Assembly (NCBI RefSeq): GCF_027923465.1
Contig: NZ_BRLB01000001.1
Coordinates: 744,001-808,000 of the forward strand
Direction: 5' to 3'
Length of the DNA: 64,000 nt
Source: Vallitalea longa
Lineage (GTDB): Bacteria; Bacillota; Clostridia; Lachnospirales; Vallitaleaceae
Numbering within the stretch: the first letter of the stretch is position 1; each line of letters opens with the position of its first letter. The notes beneath the pieces are model-generated. The model was not told where the DNA came from. It made no database searches and saw nothing but the letters and a program-made list of their open reading frames with translations. The position numbers and the translations under genes are program-made. Positions 8,584 through 16,513 of the stretch are shown one piece after another.

Positions 8584-8631
8584 AAATCTCCAACCTAATT
8601 TATTAAATCTTAATCAGGTTGGAGATTTTTA
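8584..8631. terminator. Hairpin with flanking A/T runs, probable bidirectional terminator
   Basis: AAATCTCCAACCT pairs with AGGTTGGAGATTT (13 bp) and is followed by more T on the plus side. It lies downstream of the lipoprotein gene ending at 8800 and upstream of the DeoR promoter. The stem sequence resembles the one near 9980. Confidence 0.6.
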
Positions 8632-8799
8632 CACTTTTTAAATAGCATACTCAGTGAATTTTTAGAAATTTATACACCTATTTTAGATTCACTTAATATA
8701 ATAAATCATTTTTCTGATATCCATGTATGACACTTTAAAAATAAATTGATTTCAGTATTCTCATATTATATAAGGTCATTTTATAACATTATTGAATAA

Positions 8800-9288
8800 T
8801 TAGTTGTCCATAATATCACTATTTTCATTTAAACCATTAATGATTTCTTCTAACTTATTAGTAGTATCTTGGTCAACAGTATATCCTACATTTTTATCTT
8901 CATCCAATACATAAATAGAATTCTTCTCTTCGTCACTTTTATATAGATATACAACTTCCTCCCTATTATCTGAATAACTTATTGATATTTGGTACGGTGC
9001 AGGTATAATATAATCACTTATCCCTTCTTGTTTTTTACCAGCTTCTATATACTCCTTGATAACATTAAGTGAATCAGAATCATCAATTATATATTCATCT
9101 TCATCCTCCCCAATACATATAGTGGCACTTTCATATTCCTTTTCACCAGTATTACTACATCCTAACCCTAATATAATAGTAGTAATAAGGACTACAAGTA
9201 AAATTAATAATTTAAATTTATTATTTAATAATATCATCTTTAATATCAATTTCCTTTCCATCAACGGAAATTCGTAATCCATCAACAT
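8800..9288 (-). CDS. Small hypothetical lipoprotein
   Basis: A short exported protein with a hydrophobic signal segment LLILLVVLITTIILGLGC ending in a lipobox (LGLGC), so the mature chain would be a lipid-anchored domain of about 115 residues rich in Asp and Glu (GEDEDEYIIDDSD). Family not recognised; the pattern of short beta strands (QISISYSDNREEVVYLY) resembles small Clostridia lipoproteins. The true start is uncertain: none of the upstream ATG codons has a convincing ribosome site, and an internal start closer to the signal segment (for example the ATG of MILLNNKF) is plausible. A strong AGGAGGTGA site lies about 70 bases further upstream before a 6-codon frame. Confidence 0.6.
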   Translation of the reverse strand: MLMDYEFPLMERKLILKMILLNNKFKLLILLVVLITTIILGLGCSNTGEKEYESATICIGEDEDEYIIDDSDSLNVIKEYIEAGKKQEGISDYIIPAPYQISISYSDNREEVVYLYKSDEEKNSIYVLDEDKNVGYTVDQDTTNKLEEIINGLNENSDIMDN

Positions 9289-9299
9289 AATAATCTATT

Positions 9300-9940
9300 T
9301 CAACATCAATACCGTATTATTTCTTACATCATTAACAATTTAAATCTACCATATCTCACCTCCTACACAAAAGATTTATTCTTCTGTATTTGCAAATAAT
9401 TTACTGTTATACATAAAATGTAAAAAGTTACTAAGTTGATATTTTATAAAACTGTTATACAAAATAATTTTAATAAATAAAACATATACAATTGGGAAGT
9501 AATCCCAATCTACTTAAGGTAAAATACTAATTTTACATTACTTAGAAATATTTCAGCTTCTAATATATTTAATATGATGTTCATTTTGTTTGATCATGTC
9601 CACTTGATAGTTACTATATTTTTTTACATTAATAAATCTTATATTAAATTATTTATATTTATTTATTATGCAATTAATTATTTATAATCATTTTTAGATT
9701 AGTTCTAATAATAAATTTTATATATAAATTTAAATAAAATTAATATATATATTATAATACAAAAATCATCAAATTTTAAATTATTTTATTTAATTTTCTT
9801 TTTATTTATTATAATCATATAAATATTTATATAATTAAGTCAATTATGCAAAGTGATATTTTTAATAAAAAAATCAATTTATAAACTATTGTTACTATTT
9901 ATATGTGTAATTTATTAATGCTAAAGTAAAGTTCTAAAGA
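9300..9940. other. Long AT-rich intergenic region
   Basis: About 640 bases with extreme AT content and no convincing gene on either strand. The only noticeable signal is an AGGAGGTGA ribosome-site-like sequence on the minus strand near 9360, followed at once by a 6-codon frame. Confidence 0.5.
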
Positions 9941-9975
9941 ATATATGTATTTATATTATTTTTTATATATAATAT

Positions 9976-10016
9976 TGAAAAATCTCCTTCCTAATCATTT
10001 AAGTTGGAGATTTTTA
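9976..10016 (-). terminator. Terminator of tlp
   Basis: AAAAATCTCC and GGAGATTTTT pair over a loop of about 20 bases, with T-rich flanks on both strands, 45 bases downstream of the tlp stop codon. Confidence 0.65.
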
Positions 10017-10060
10017 TTTTACCTAGCAAATAATTATACTAAATATATTAAAATTTTTAT

Positions 10061-10288
10061 TTATCTATCTTCATTTTTTTTATCACATGCTTCATCTCTA
10101 ATTTCATTTCTCATACTGTTTAGAGATTCTTCTCTTCTTTTATTCTTCTCCTCAAGTGTCTTCTTCATCTTTTCATCATCTGTTTTTTCTATCATCTCAT
10201 CTGCTAAATGAATATTTTGTATTGTTTTATCAATATTGTATTGAATTCTATCTACATTATCACTTCTATCATCTGGTTTATGTTCCAT
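10061..10288 (-). CDS. tlp: Small acid-soluble spore protein, Tlp family
   Basis: A 75-residue, highly charged protein. The N-terminal KPDDRSDNVDRIQ and central EEKNKRREESLNSMRNEIRDEA are the hallmark phrases of the Tlp family of spore proteins, and the length is typical. Tlp is made in the forespore and stored in the spore core. A sigma-G-like promoter (GAATA, 17 bases, CATAATA) sits 54-82 bases upstream, in line with the sigma-G control known for tlp in Bacillus. This is the clearest sign in the window that the organism forms spores. Confidence 0.9.
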   Translation of the reverse strand: MEHKPDDRSDNVDRIQYNIDKTIQNIHLADEMIEKTDDEKMKKTLEEKNKRREESLNSMRNEIRDEACDKKNEDR

Positions 10289-10341
10289 ATAATTATCTTA
10301 TCTCCTTCTCTTTTTTTAATGTATAAATAACGCCATATTTT

Positions 10342-10370
10342 TATTATGGCAATAACTTTATATGATATTC
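10342..10370 (-). promoter_or_regulatory. Sigma-G-like promoter of tlp
   Basis: On the minus strand GAATA (10366-10370), a 17-base spacer and CATAATA (10342-10348) match the forespore sigma-G consensus (gHATR, CATWMTA). Its position upstream of a spore protein gene supports the call. Confidence 0.75.
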
Positions 10371-10570
10371 ATAAAATGATTGTAAACTTCTTATAGAGAA
10401 TAAAAGTGGAAAATTAAGTAAATGAACAATTGTATTTATACAATTTTAATATTATAATATGATTTAGCAATAATTAATTATACGATACTGTAAATAGAAG
10501 ACTATACATATAGATAGTCTTTAGTTTTCTACATGAATCAATTAAAGAAATCTATTTAGGCGGTGAGCAA

Positions 10571-11752
10571 ATGATAAAAAAGAAAAGAGTCATGAAAATT
10601 TTAGTTTTACTTGTTAGCATATTAACAATTAATATTGCATTTGCTGGATGTGATAAATATACTTCCGTAAAAGATGAGCTTCAAAATAAGCAACTTAATA
10701 CAAATAAAAATAATAGTAACAACATAAATTCAGAAAAAAATATAGCCGATAAAGAAGAACCTGCAAAAATTCTAGAAGACACCAAAGAAGATAATAGCAA
10801 TATTATAACAATTACAGCAATAGGAGATTGTACATTAGGTAGTTTTCCAGAGGTCACAGAAGGTAAATCTTTTGAGGATGTTCTACAAGCTAATAATAAC
10901 GATTATGGATATCCATTCAAAAACGCTTATAATTGGACTAAATCAGATGATCTTACATTAATAAATTTTGAAGGAACTTTAACTGATGCAACAGAACTCG
11001 CTAATAAGAAGTGGAGATTCAAAGGTCCAAAAGAATATACTAACTTTCTTACTGCATCTAGCATTGAAGTTGTAAATATAGCCAACAATCATAGTTTTGA
11101 CTATCTGGAAGAAGGATATAATGACACTGTTAAGAATATGAACAATGCTGATATTGGTGTATCAGGTAATGAATATATTTGTACAAAAAATATTAATGGT
11201 ACAAAAATAGCTTTCATAGGACATGAAGTCATATATGAACCACAGGATATTTATGACAAATTAAAGCATGAAATATCTACAGCTCGTGAAGAAGGAGCTG
11301 ATATAATTGTCTGTTCTTTCCACTGGGGTATAGAATACAATAATATGCCTACTCCATACCAACAAAAGCTAGGACATTATGCAATAGATACCGGTGCTGA
11401 CTTGGTCATCGGTCATCATCCACATATTTTACAAGGTATAGAGTTATATAATGGCAAATACATAGCTTACAGCCTTGGTAATTTTGTTTTTGGTGGAAAT
11501 GAGATATTGTATGATAAAAAACATAAAGACGTTGATACCATATTACTAAGACATGAAATAAATTTACAAGACAAAAAAATCTCGGATATCCAACTTTCCA
11601 TTGTTCCTTTTAGATTATCTGGAGATAAAGAATATAATAATTATCAACCCATTGTTCTCAATGGAGAAGAAGGTATTCGTATTAAAGACAAACTAATTAA
11701 CCTAAGTAAGGATTTGAAATATGGAATTAAATCTTTGGAAATAGAAAATTAA
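10571..11752 (+). CDS. CapA-family lipoprotein (metallophosphatase fold)
   Basis: A 393-residue exported protein. A signal segment ends in the lipobox AFAGC with the lipidated Cys at 27, followed by a 50-residue Asn/Lys/Glu-rich linker. The main domain is the CapA/PGA_cap fold related to calcineurin-like phosphatases: TITAIGDCTLGSF, LINFEGTLTD, VVNIANNHSFDY, IVCSFHWGIEY, and VIGHHPHILQGIELYNGKY followed by AYSLGNFVF. CapA proteins take part in poly-gamma-glutamate capsule synthesis or related envelope reactions, but no capB/capC neighbour is present here, so the role is open. It appears to be transcribed alone. Confidence 0.88.
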   Translation: MIKKKRVMKILVLLVSILTINIAFAGCDKYTSVKDELQNKQLNTNKNNSNNINSEKNIADKEEPAKILEDTKEDNSNIITITAIGDCTLGSFPEVTEGKSFEDVLQANNNDYGYPFKNAYNWTKSDDLTLINFEGTLTDATELANKKWRFKGPKEYTNFLTASSIEVVNIANNHSFDYLEEGYNDTVKNMNNADIGVSGNEYICTKNINGTKIAFIGHEVIYEPQDIYDKLKHEISTAREEGADIIVCSFHWGIEYNNMPTPYQQKLGHYAIDTGADLVIGHHPHILQGIELYNGKYIAYSLGNFVFGGNEILYDKKHKDVDTILLRHEINLQDKKISDIQLSIVPFRLSGDKEYNNYQPIVLNGEEGIRIKDKLINLSKDLKYGIKSLEIEN

Positions 11753-11828
11753 TACTCAATATACATAGTAAAATTCATTTTACTTATTATTCTATCTACC
11801 CCATCTACTTTTGATGCATTTCTTTCAT

Positions 11829-11877
11829 ATATATGAACCTGATTATTTAAAAATAATTTAAAGTTGGGTTCATATAT
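11829..11877 (+). terminator. Probable terminator after the CapA-like gene
   Basis: ATATATGAACC (11829-11839) and GGTTCATATAT (11867-11877) are perfectly complementary, with a nested ATTATTT/AAATAAT element in the loop. The T-tract is weak, so the call is moderate. Confidence 0.5.
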
Positions 11878-12074
11878 TTGAATAAAGAATATCTCCAATT
11901 ACTATCTTAATCATTAATGCTATATCAATTAATAAAACTAATTAAATAATTAATGATTCTTTTTTTAATTAATGTTTCTATATATATTACTAAATTTATG
12001 AAATAGCAAAAATATGTCAATCAATAATAGTACTATCAACAAATTGTTTTGTTAAATAAAGTTAATATCATAAT

Positions 12075-12102
12075 TTGACAAAATATTGTAATCTGCTATA
12101 AT
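12075..12102 (+). promoter_or_regulatory. Sigma-A promoter of the GPH symporter gene
   Basis: TTGACA (12075-12080), a 16-base spacer and TATAAT (12097-12102) are both perfect consensus hexamers. A GGGGGAA ribosome site precedes the ATG at 12139. Confidence 0.8.
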
Positions 12103-12138
12103 TTTTTTATAGGTAAAATTCATTTTTGGGGGAATGCT

Positions 12139-13659
12139 ATGAAAAATCTAGGTAAAAGAAAAGTATATGTTAGTGATGTTGATACTGTTTCAAAATGGGT
12201 ATTTTCTTCAACAGGGATAGGAAGAGATGCTGCATTCAACTTAGTTTCATTATTTTTGCTGACTTACATACAATTCACTATGGGACTTACTGTTGCTCAA
12301 TTTAGTGCATTAACTGCAATAATTGTATTATGTAGAATATGGGATGGAATTAATGACCCATTAATGGGTATGATAATCGAGAATACTCATACTAGATGGG
12401 GTAAGTTCAAACCATGGATTTTAATTGGTGCTATACTTAATGGTTTTATTATTATATCTTTATTTTTTATTAGACCTGAAGGTTGGAATTTTGTTATCTT
12501 TTTTGGTATTGCTTATTTACTTTGGGGAATGACATTTACAATGAATGATATCGCTTATTGGTCAATGTTACCATCTCTTTCAAGTGAGCCAAGAACAAGA
12601 GATCAACTTACAACATTAGTCGCTTTATTTGCAAACGTAGGTGCTTTTTTAGTTGGTGGACTAGTTCCAATATTGACAACTGGAAATATGGTAGCAGCTT
12701 ATAGGAACATTGCAATTTTGGTTGGGATATTATTTATCATATGTCAAGTTTTATGTGTACTATTAGTAAAAGAGAAACCAGACAAAATTATTAATGATAA
12801 ACCAAAAGTTTCATTTACTAAAATGTTTAAACTCATTAAGAGAAATGATCAATTATTATGGATTACAATCGCTCTATTCTTACATTATCTATTGCAATCA
12901 ATCATTAATGCACTTGGTATAAATATGTTCTATTTTGAATTCGGTTATGATGGAACTAATATGACAATTTTCATTGCAGTCTACGCAATTATTTCCCTTA
13001 TTTCGACAGCTGTATATCCTCTATTAACTAAAAAGTTAACTAGAATGCAAATTGTAACATACGCTTTTTGGTTAAGTATAGTAGGTTTTATAATATTCTT
13101 CCTAACAGGATATGTACCTTTCATTCCACATAATATAATTTCCTTCTGTATAGCTGGCGTATTTATTTTTGCAGGTTATGGATTAATTTATTTAGTGATC
13201 CTAGTTCAATTCTCTAATACTATTGAATACGACGAATATCTTACTGGTGAAAGAAATGAATCTGTTACCTTTTCCTTAAGACCTTTAACTGCAAAAATCT
13301 CAGGTGCTTTTCAGCAAGCTATTGTAACTATTGTTTTGATATCAAGTGGTATATATGGTTTATCCCGCAAAATTTCTCAATTGGAGTTTGTTAAAGATCT
13401 TACTATTAATGCAAGGCAGGAACAAGCTGATGCAATTATTGGTACTGCAACAAACGATATGTTATTGGTGTTACGAATAGGAATAGCAATTGTACCACTT
13501 ATTTTGGAAATATTTGTTTACTATATCATTAGAAAAAAATACTTGATCAATGAAAACGTATATGAATCAATGATGAATGAATTGGAACTAAGAAAGCAAG
13601 ATCCTAATCATTTTGATAATAAGTCAATATTGGAATCAGTAGACAAAAAAACTTCATAA
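12139..13659 (+). CDS. GPH-family (MelB-like) sugar:cation symporter
   Basis: A 506-residue membrane protein with about twelve hydrophobic segments. The early WDGINDPLMGMIIENTHTRWGKFKPWILIGA stretch (about residues 75-105) is the hallmark of the glycoside-pentoside-hexuronide family, including the Asp residues that bind the coupling cation in MelB. It probably imports a small glycoside or uronide with Na+ or H+. It is a single-gene unit with a near-consensus promoter. No catabolic gene is adjacent, so the substrate cannot be named; it may serve the sugar-use modules elsewhere in the window. Confidence 0.88.
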   Translation: MKNLGKRKVYVSDVDTVSKWVFSSTGIGRDAAFNLVSLFLLTYIQFTMGLTVAQFSALTAIIVLCRIWDGINDPLMGMIIENTHTRWGKFKPWILIGAILNGFIIISLFFIRPEGWNFVIFFGIAYLLWGMTFTMNDIAYWSMLPSLSSEPRTRDQLTTLVALFANVGAFLVGGLVPILTTGNMVAAYRNIAILVGILFIICQVLCVLLVKEKPDKIINDKPKVSFTKMFKLIKRNDQLLWITIALFLHYLLQSIINALGINMFYFEFGYDGTNMTIFIAVYAIISLISTAVYPLLTKKLTRMQIVTYAFWLSIVGFIIFFLTGYVPFIPHNIISFCIAGVFIFAGYGLIYLVILVQFSNTIEYDEYLTGERNESVTFSLRPLTAKISGAFQQAIVTIVLISSGIYGLSRKISQLEFVKDLTINARQEQADAIIGTATNDMLLVLRIGIAIVPLILEIFVYYIIRKKYLINENVYESMMNELELRKQDPNHFDNKSILESVDKKTS

Positions 13660-14083
13660 TGTATATACACTATTAATATTGTACATACTTATATTTAATT
13701 TTAATTATTTTAAATAAATAATTGTATTAATATGTACTAAATCAAGTTATTTTTAGTAAATAGAAAATTTTATAAATAATTTTTAAAAAATATTGATTTT
13801 ATGTATAATAAGTTATATAATATATAAAAGTAATAATTAAACAGTATTTATACTAATATTTATAATTATTAAACTCATTTTATTTCCCATCATATACCAC
13901 TTAGTAATCCGCATAAATTCGACATTTTACTACTTATTTATACAACACAATAAATATTTTAATAAAAAAATATTGCATTTTTATTATTTTTTTGTAACCT
14001 TTTGAGGAATTTACACCTTATATATATGAAGGGGTTTTAAAATAAATAAAATAAAAAAACTAAAGAAAAGGAATGATTAAAAG
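13660..14083. other. AT-rich intergenic region
   Basis: No gene, stable hairpin or repeat stands out. A GTAACC...CACCTTATATATATG stretch at 13993-14028 vaguely resembles an ECF promoter but has a poor -10 core and short spacing. Confidence 0.4.
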
Positions 14084-14542
14084 ATGAGAAAAATTAGATT
14101 ATTAGTATTGACTGTTTTATTGACATCTATATTATCAATTGGAGTTAACGCACAAGAAGGCCCAGTAGAAACAAATGAATTTAAGTTAGGTAATACAATT
14201 TATAAAGCTGTTGATTCAGATGAAGATGATCCTCTAGCATATTTATCAGATAGTATAACAGATTCAGACGGATATGTTAGTATTTCAAGTAAAACTTATT
14301 CAACAATGACATGTGATAGTTTGAAACTTGTTGTAAATATTCAAGAAAAAGTAAACGGTTCTTGGAAAACTGTAAAAACTTTCGAATTTATAAAATATGA
14401 TACTAGCAGAATAAGCAAACTTGAAACTTACGATGATATTAATTCAGGATCACAATATAGAATTAAAACTTTCCATCACGCGACTGTTGATGATATAAAT
14501 TATGTTGACATTAATACCTCTTCATCAATAACAGTTAAGTAA
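14084..14542 (+). CDS. Small secreted protein, resembles DUF6147 proteins
   Basis: A 152-residue protein with a clear signal peptide (MRKIRLLVLTVLLTSILSIGVNA, cleavage near residue 23). The mature part is a single beta-rich domain of about 125 residues containing DDPLAYLSDSITDSDGYV and GSWKTVKTFEF and ending SSITVK. This layout recalls the DUF6147 family of small exported Clostridia proteins of unknown function; the family name comes from memory and is not verified. It converges on the ECF sigma/anti-sigma pair and has a good terminator. Confidence 0.65.
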   Translation: MRKIRLLVLTVLLTSILSIGVNAQEGPVETNEFKLGNTIYKAVDSDEDDPLAYLSDSITDSDGYVSISSKTYSTMTCDSLKLVVNIQEKVNGSWKTVKTFEFIKYDTSRISKLETYDDINSGSQYRIKTFHHATVDDINYVDINTSSSITVK

Positions 14543-14578
14543 TATATATTCATGTATAATATTACTAAAATAAAAAAT

Positions 14579-14621
14579 AAAGAACTACCCTTAATTGTTA
14601 AAATTAATTGTAGTTCTTTTT
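14579..14621 (+). terminator. Intrinsic terminator of the small secreted protein gene
   Basis: AAAGAACTAC pairs with GTAGTTCTTT, followed by TTTTG; 37 bases after the stop codon. A-rich flanks mean it could also stop the convergent anti-sigma transcript. Confidence 0.8.
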
Positions 14622-14678
14622 GTTTACTAAATTTTCAACACCAAATATATTATAAAATGTTTTGGTTTGGTAGTTTTA

Positions 14679-15410
14679 TCATTTACTATCATCTATATAT
14701 TTATTTTGCAATGACACAACAGTCTCTACTACATCCATATATTTTTCACCAACTATTTCAAGTTCAATATCATCAATAACAAATATACCTATTATTAAAT
14801 CATTATTTTCAACTAAGCGATACTCTATACCTTCATTATTATAAACATTAATACCAAATAATTTGTCATTATATTTTACCATTGCAGATGAATTACCATC
14901 CCCGATATATTTTTGAGATATTTCAATATAATTATCATTATCACCTGATAAATATATCATTAAATTAGAACCATTTTGAACTACATCTTCTACATTATAA
15001 GTATCTACTAAAGCAGGCGAAATAAAATTATATCCACCTTCATCATTAATTTTTTTAACTTTTTCATCTAAATCTTTATCTCTTCTAGTTTTATTGTCTA
15101 TTTTTGAATCTCTAGTAATAGATTGAATCGTATTCCCACTGACACTAGTCAACAACCGTCTAAACAAACTAGCATTACTGGATAAATCCACTGAAACCAA
15201 AGCAATTATGACTACACAAACGGTAACAGCGACTTTGAATGTCCTTCTTGTTCTATATTTCCTCTTCATTTCTTTTTCATGGACTTCCATACTTATGTTT
15301 TTCCATATCTTATCTTTAGCTTGTTCGTCAATCTGTACATCATTTACACTGTTTTCCAGATAAGAGTTTAATTTCTTATTCAGTTCTTCATACGCTTTGT
15401 CTTTTTTCAT
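14679..15410 (-). CDS. Probable membrane-anchored anti-sigma factor
   Basis: A 243-residue protein. About the first 75 residues are cytoplasmic (LNSYLENSVNDVQIDEQAKDK), one membrane segment follows (FKVAVTVCVVIIALVSVDL, about 77-97), and the rest is an extracytoplasmic domain with DUF4367-like strands. Its start overlaps the end of the ECF sigma gene by 23 bases and has a GGAGGGGGAG ribosome site, so the two proteins are translationally linked. The arrangement is typical of an anti-sigma factor that holds the sigma at the membrane until a signal arrives. No zinc-binding HxxxCxxC motif is visible. Confidence 0.75.
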   Translation of the reverse strand: MKKDKAYEELNKKLNSYLENSVNDVQIDEQAKDKIWKNISMEVHEKEMKRKYRTRRTFKVAVTVCVVIIALVSVDLSSNASLFRRLLTSVSGNTIQSITRDSKIDNKTRRDKDLDEKVKKINDEGGYNFISPALVDTYNVEDVVQNGSNLMIYLSGDNDNYIEISQKYIGDGNSSAMVKYNDKLFGINVYNNEGIEYRLVENNDLIIGIFVIDDIELEIVGEKYMDVVETVVSLQNKYIDDSK

Positions 15411-15918
15411 AAATCAACTCCCCCTCCATATTCTGCATTAGTAACTTTCTTGTCCTATGCAATTTGATTTTTGCATTTGGTACAGATATGCCTAATAGTT
15501 GAGCTATTTCTCTAACTTTATACCCCTGTATACTTAGTAACATAACTTCTCTGTCAATGTCAGGTAATTTATCCATTATCTGTTTGAAATAAATATCTTC
15601 AAATACTTCTCCTATAATATCTTTATCGCTACTTATATCTTCATTAACAGTTGTGGGAAATAAATTGTATCTAGCATTATTTTTCTTGGCTCTATTTATA
15701 GATAAGTTATAAGCGACTTTTAATATATAATTTTTAAAATGATCAAAATTTTTGATCTTACTCATATTTTTAAAACCAATGCTAAAAGCATCTTGTGTTA
15801 TTTCCTCACAGTCTTCTTTATTCTTCACGATTCTATATGCAGTTGTATAAACAAGTCTATAATATTTATCAAACAAGTATTGATACAAATCATCATTCTC
15901 ATTCTCTATTTTGTACAT
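15388..15918 (-). CDS. ECF-type RNA polymerase sigma factor
   Basis: A 176-residue sigma-70 family protein. Region 2 (about residues 12-75) has LFDKYYRLVYTTAYRIVKN and CEEITQDAF; region 4 (about 115-165) has LPDIDREVMLLSIQGYKVREIAQLLG and the recognition helix VPNAKIKLHRTRKLL. There are only two domains, as expected for the extracytoplasmic-function group. It is followed by an overlapping anti-sigma gene. Two genes 600-3,000 bases downstream carry a perfect GGAAC-N17-CGTC promoter and are its likely targets. I see no such motif upstream of the sigma gene itself. Confidence 0.92.
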   Translation of the reverse strand: MYKIENENDDLYQYLFDKYYRLVYTTAYRIVKNKEDCEEITQDAFSIGFKNMSKIKNFDHFKNYILKVAYNLSINRAKKNNARYNLFPTTVNEDISSDKDIIGEVFEDIYFKQIMDKLPDIDREVMLLSIQGYKVREIAQLLGISVPNAKIKLHRTRKLLMQNMEGELIYEKRQSV

Positions 15919-15939
15919 AGTGCCACTCCCTTGCAGTAA

Positions 15940-16360
15940 ATATTACGTTATCCTATCAATTAAAGACTATGTATAATTATTTTCTCATTAATTACCATGA
16001 TTTGTCAAGTACTGTCTTAATCTACGCATCCTTTTTAACTAAAACTATTATTCCGACTTTTTCTATGAAATAATTAATTATTATATATTTTAAATACTTA
16101 AACTATATAAAATTTTATTTTCATACTATAACCGTATGTATGTTTTAGTAATTAATACCTATTTTACTGCAACTAATTTAGCACTTATTACTTTATTAAT
16201 ACTATATCATTTTATTATATTATATCAATAATTATAATTCACAACAATAGCTATTAAATTATATTAATATATGATTCATAAACCTTAATTTATATTATCT
16301 ATAAGTCGATTAACTAATTAATTCAAAGTAATCCCTAGTAAAATCTAATGGTAAATGCTA
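15940..16360. other. AT-rich intergenic region
   Basis: About 420 bases upstream of the sigma gene. I find no gene, and no GGAAC/CGTC pair. Confidence 0.4.
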
Positions 16361-16396
16361 AAAAAGGATGTTTCAAAAAACGAAACATCCTTTTAT
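16361..16396 (-). terminator. Terminator after the first YcdB/YcdC-SLH gene
   Basis: AAAAGGATGTTTC and GAAACATCCTTTT form a 13-bp stem with a T-run in the minus-strand direction, about 120 bases after the stop codon at 16514. Confidence 0.8.
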
Positions 16397-16513
16397 ATAA
16401 TATCATTGTTCTCTTCATAATTTGAATCCGTAAATACTTCTTATTTACACTCTTTTTATCAAACATATTATCTTCTTACTTATAATTAATAATATATAAC
16501 CCCTCTGTAAAGC

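Noticed and set aside
9300-9940. AT-rich region as an attachment site, origin or prophage scar
   Set aside because: No direct repeats, integrase, tRNA or DnaA-box cluster was seen.
9945-10211. Rightward 88-codon open frame across the tlp gene
   Set aside because: It is antisense to tlp, has no ribosome site and encodes a low-complexity Leu/Ser/Phe-rich chain.
13993-14028. GTAACC ... CACCTTATATATATG as an ECF promoter for the small secreted protein gene
   Set aside because: The -10 core is CACC, not CGTC, and the spacing is two bases shorter than in the two clear ECF promoters, so it is not counted as part of the same regulon.
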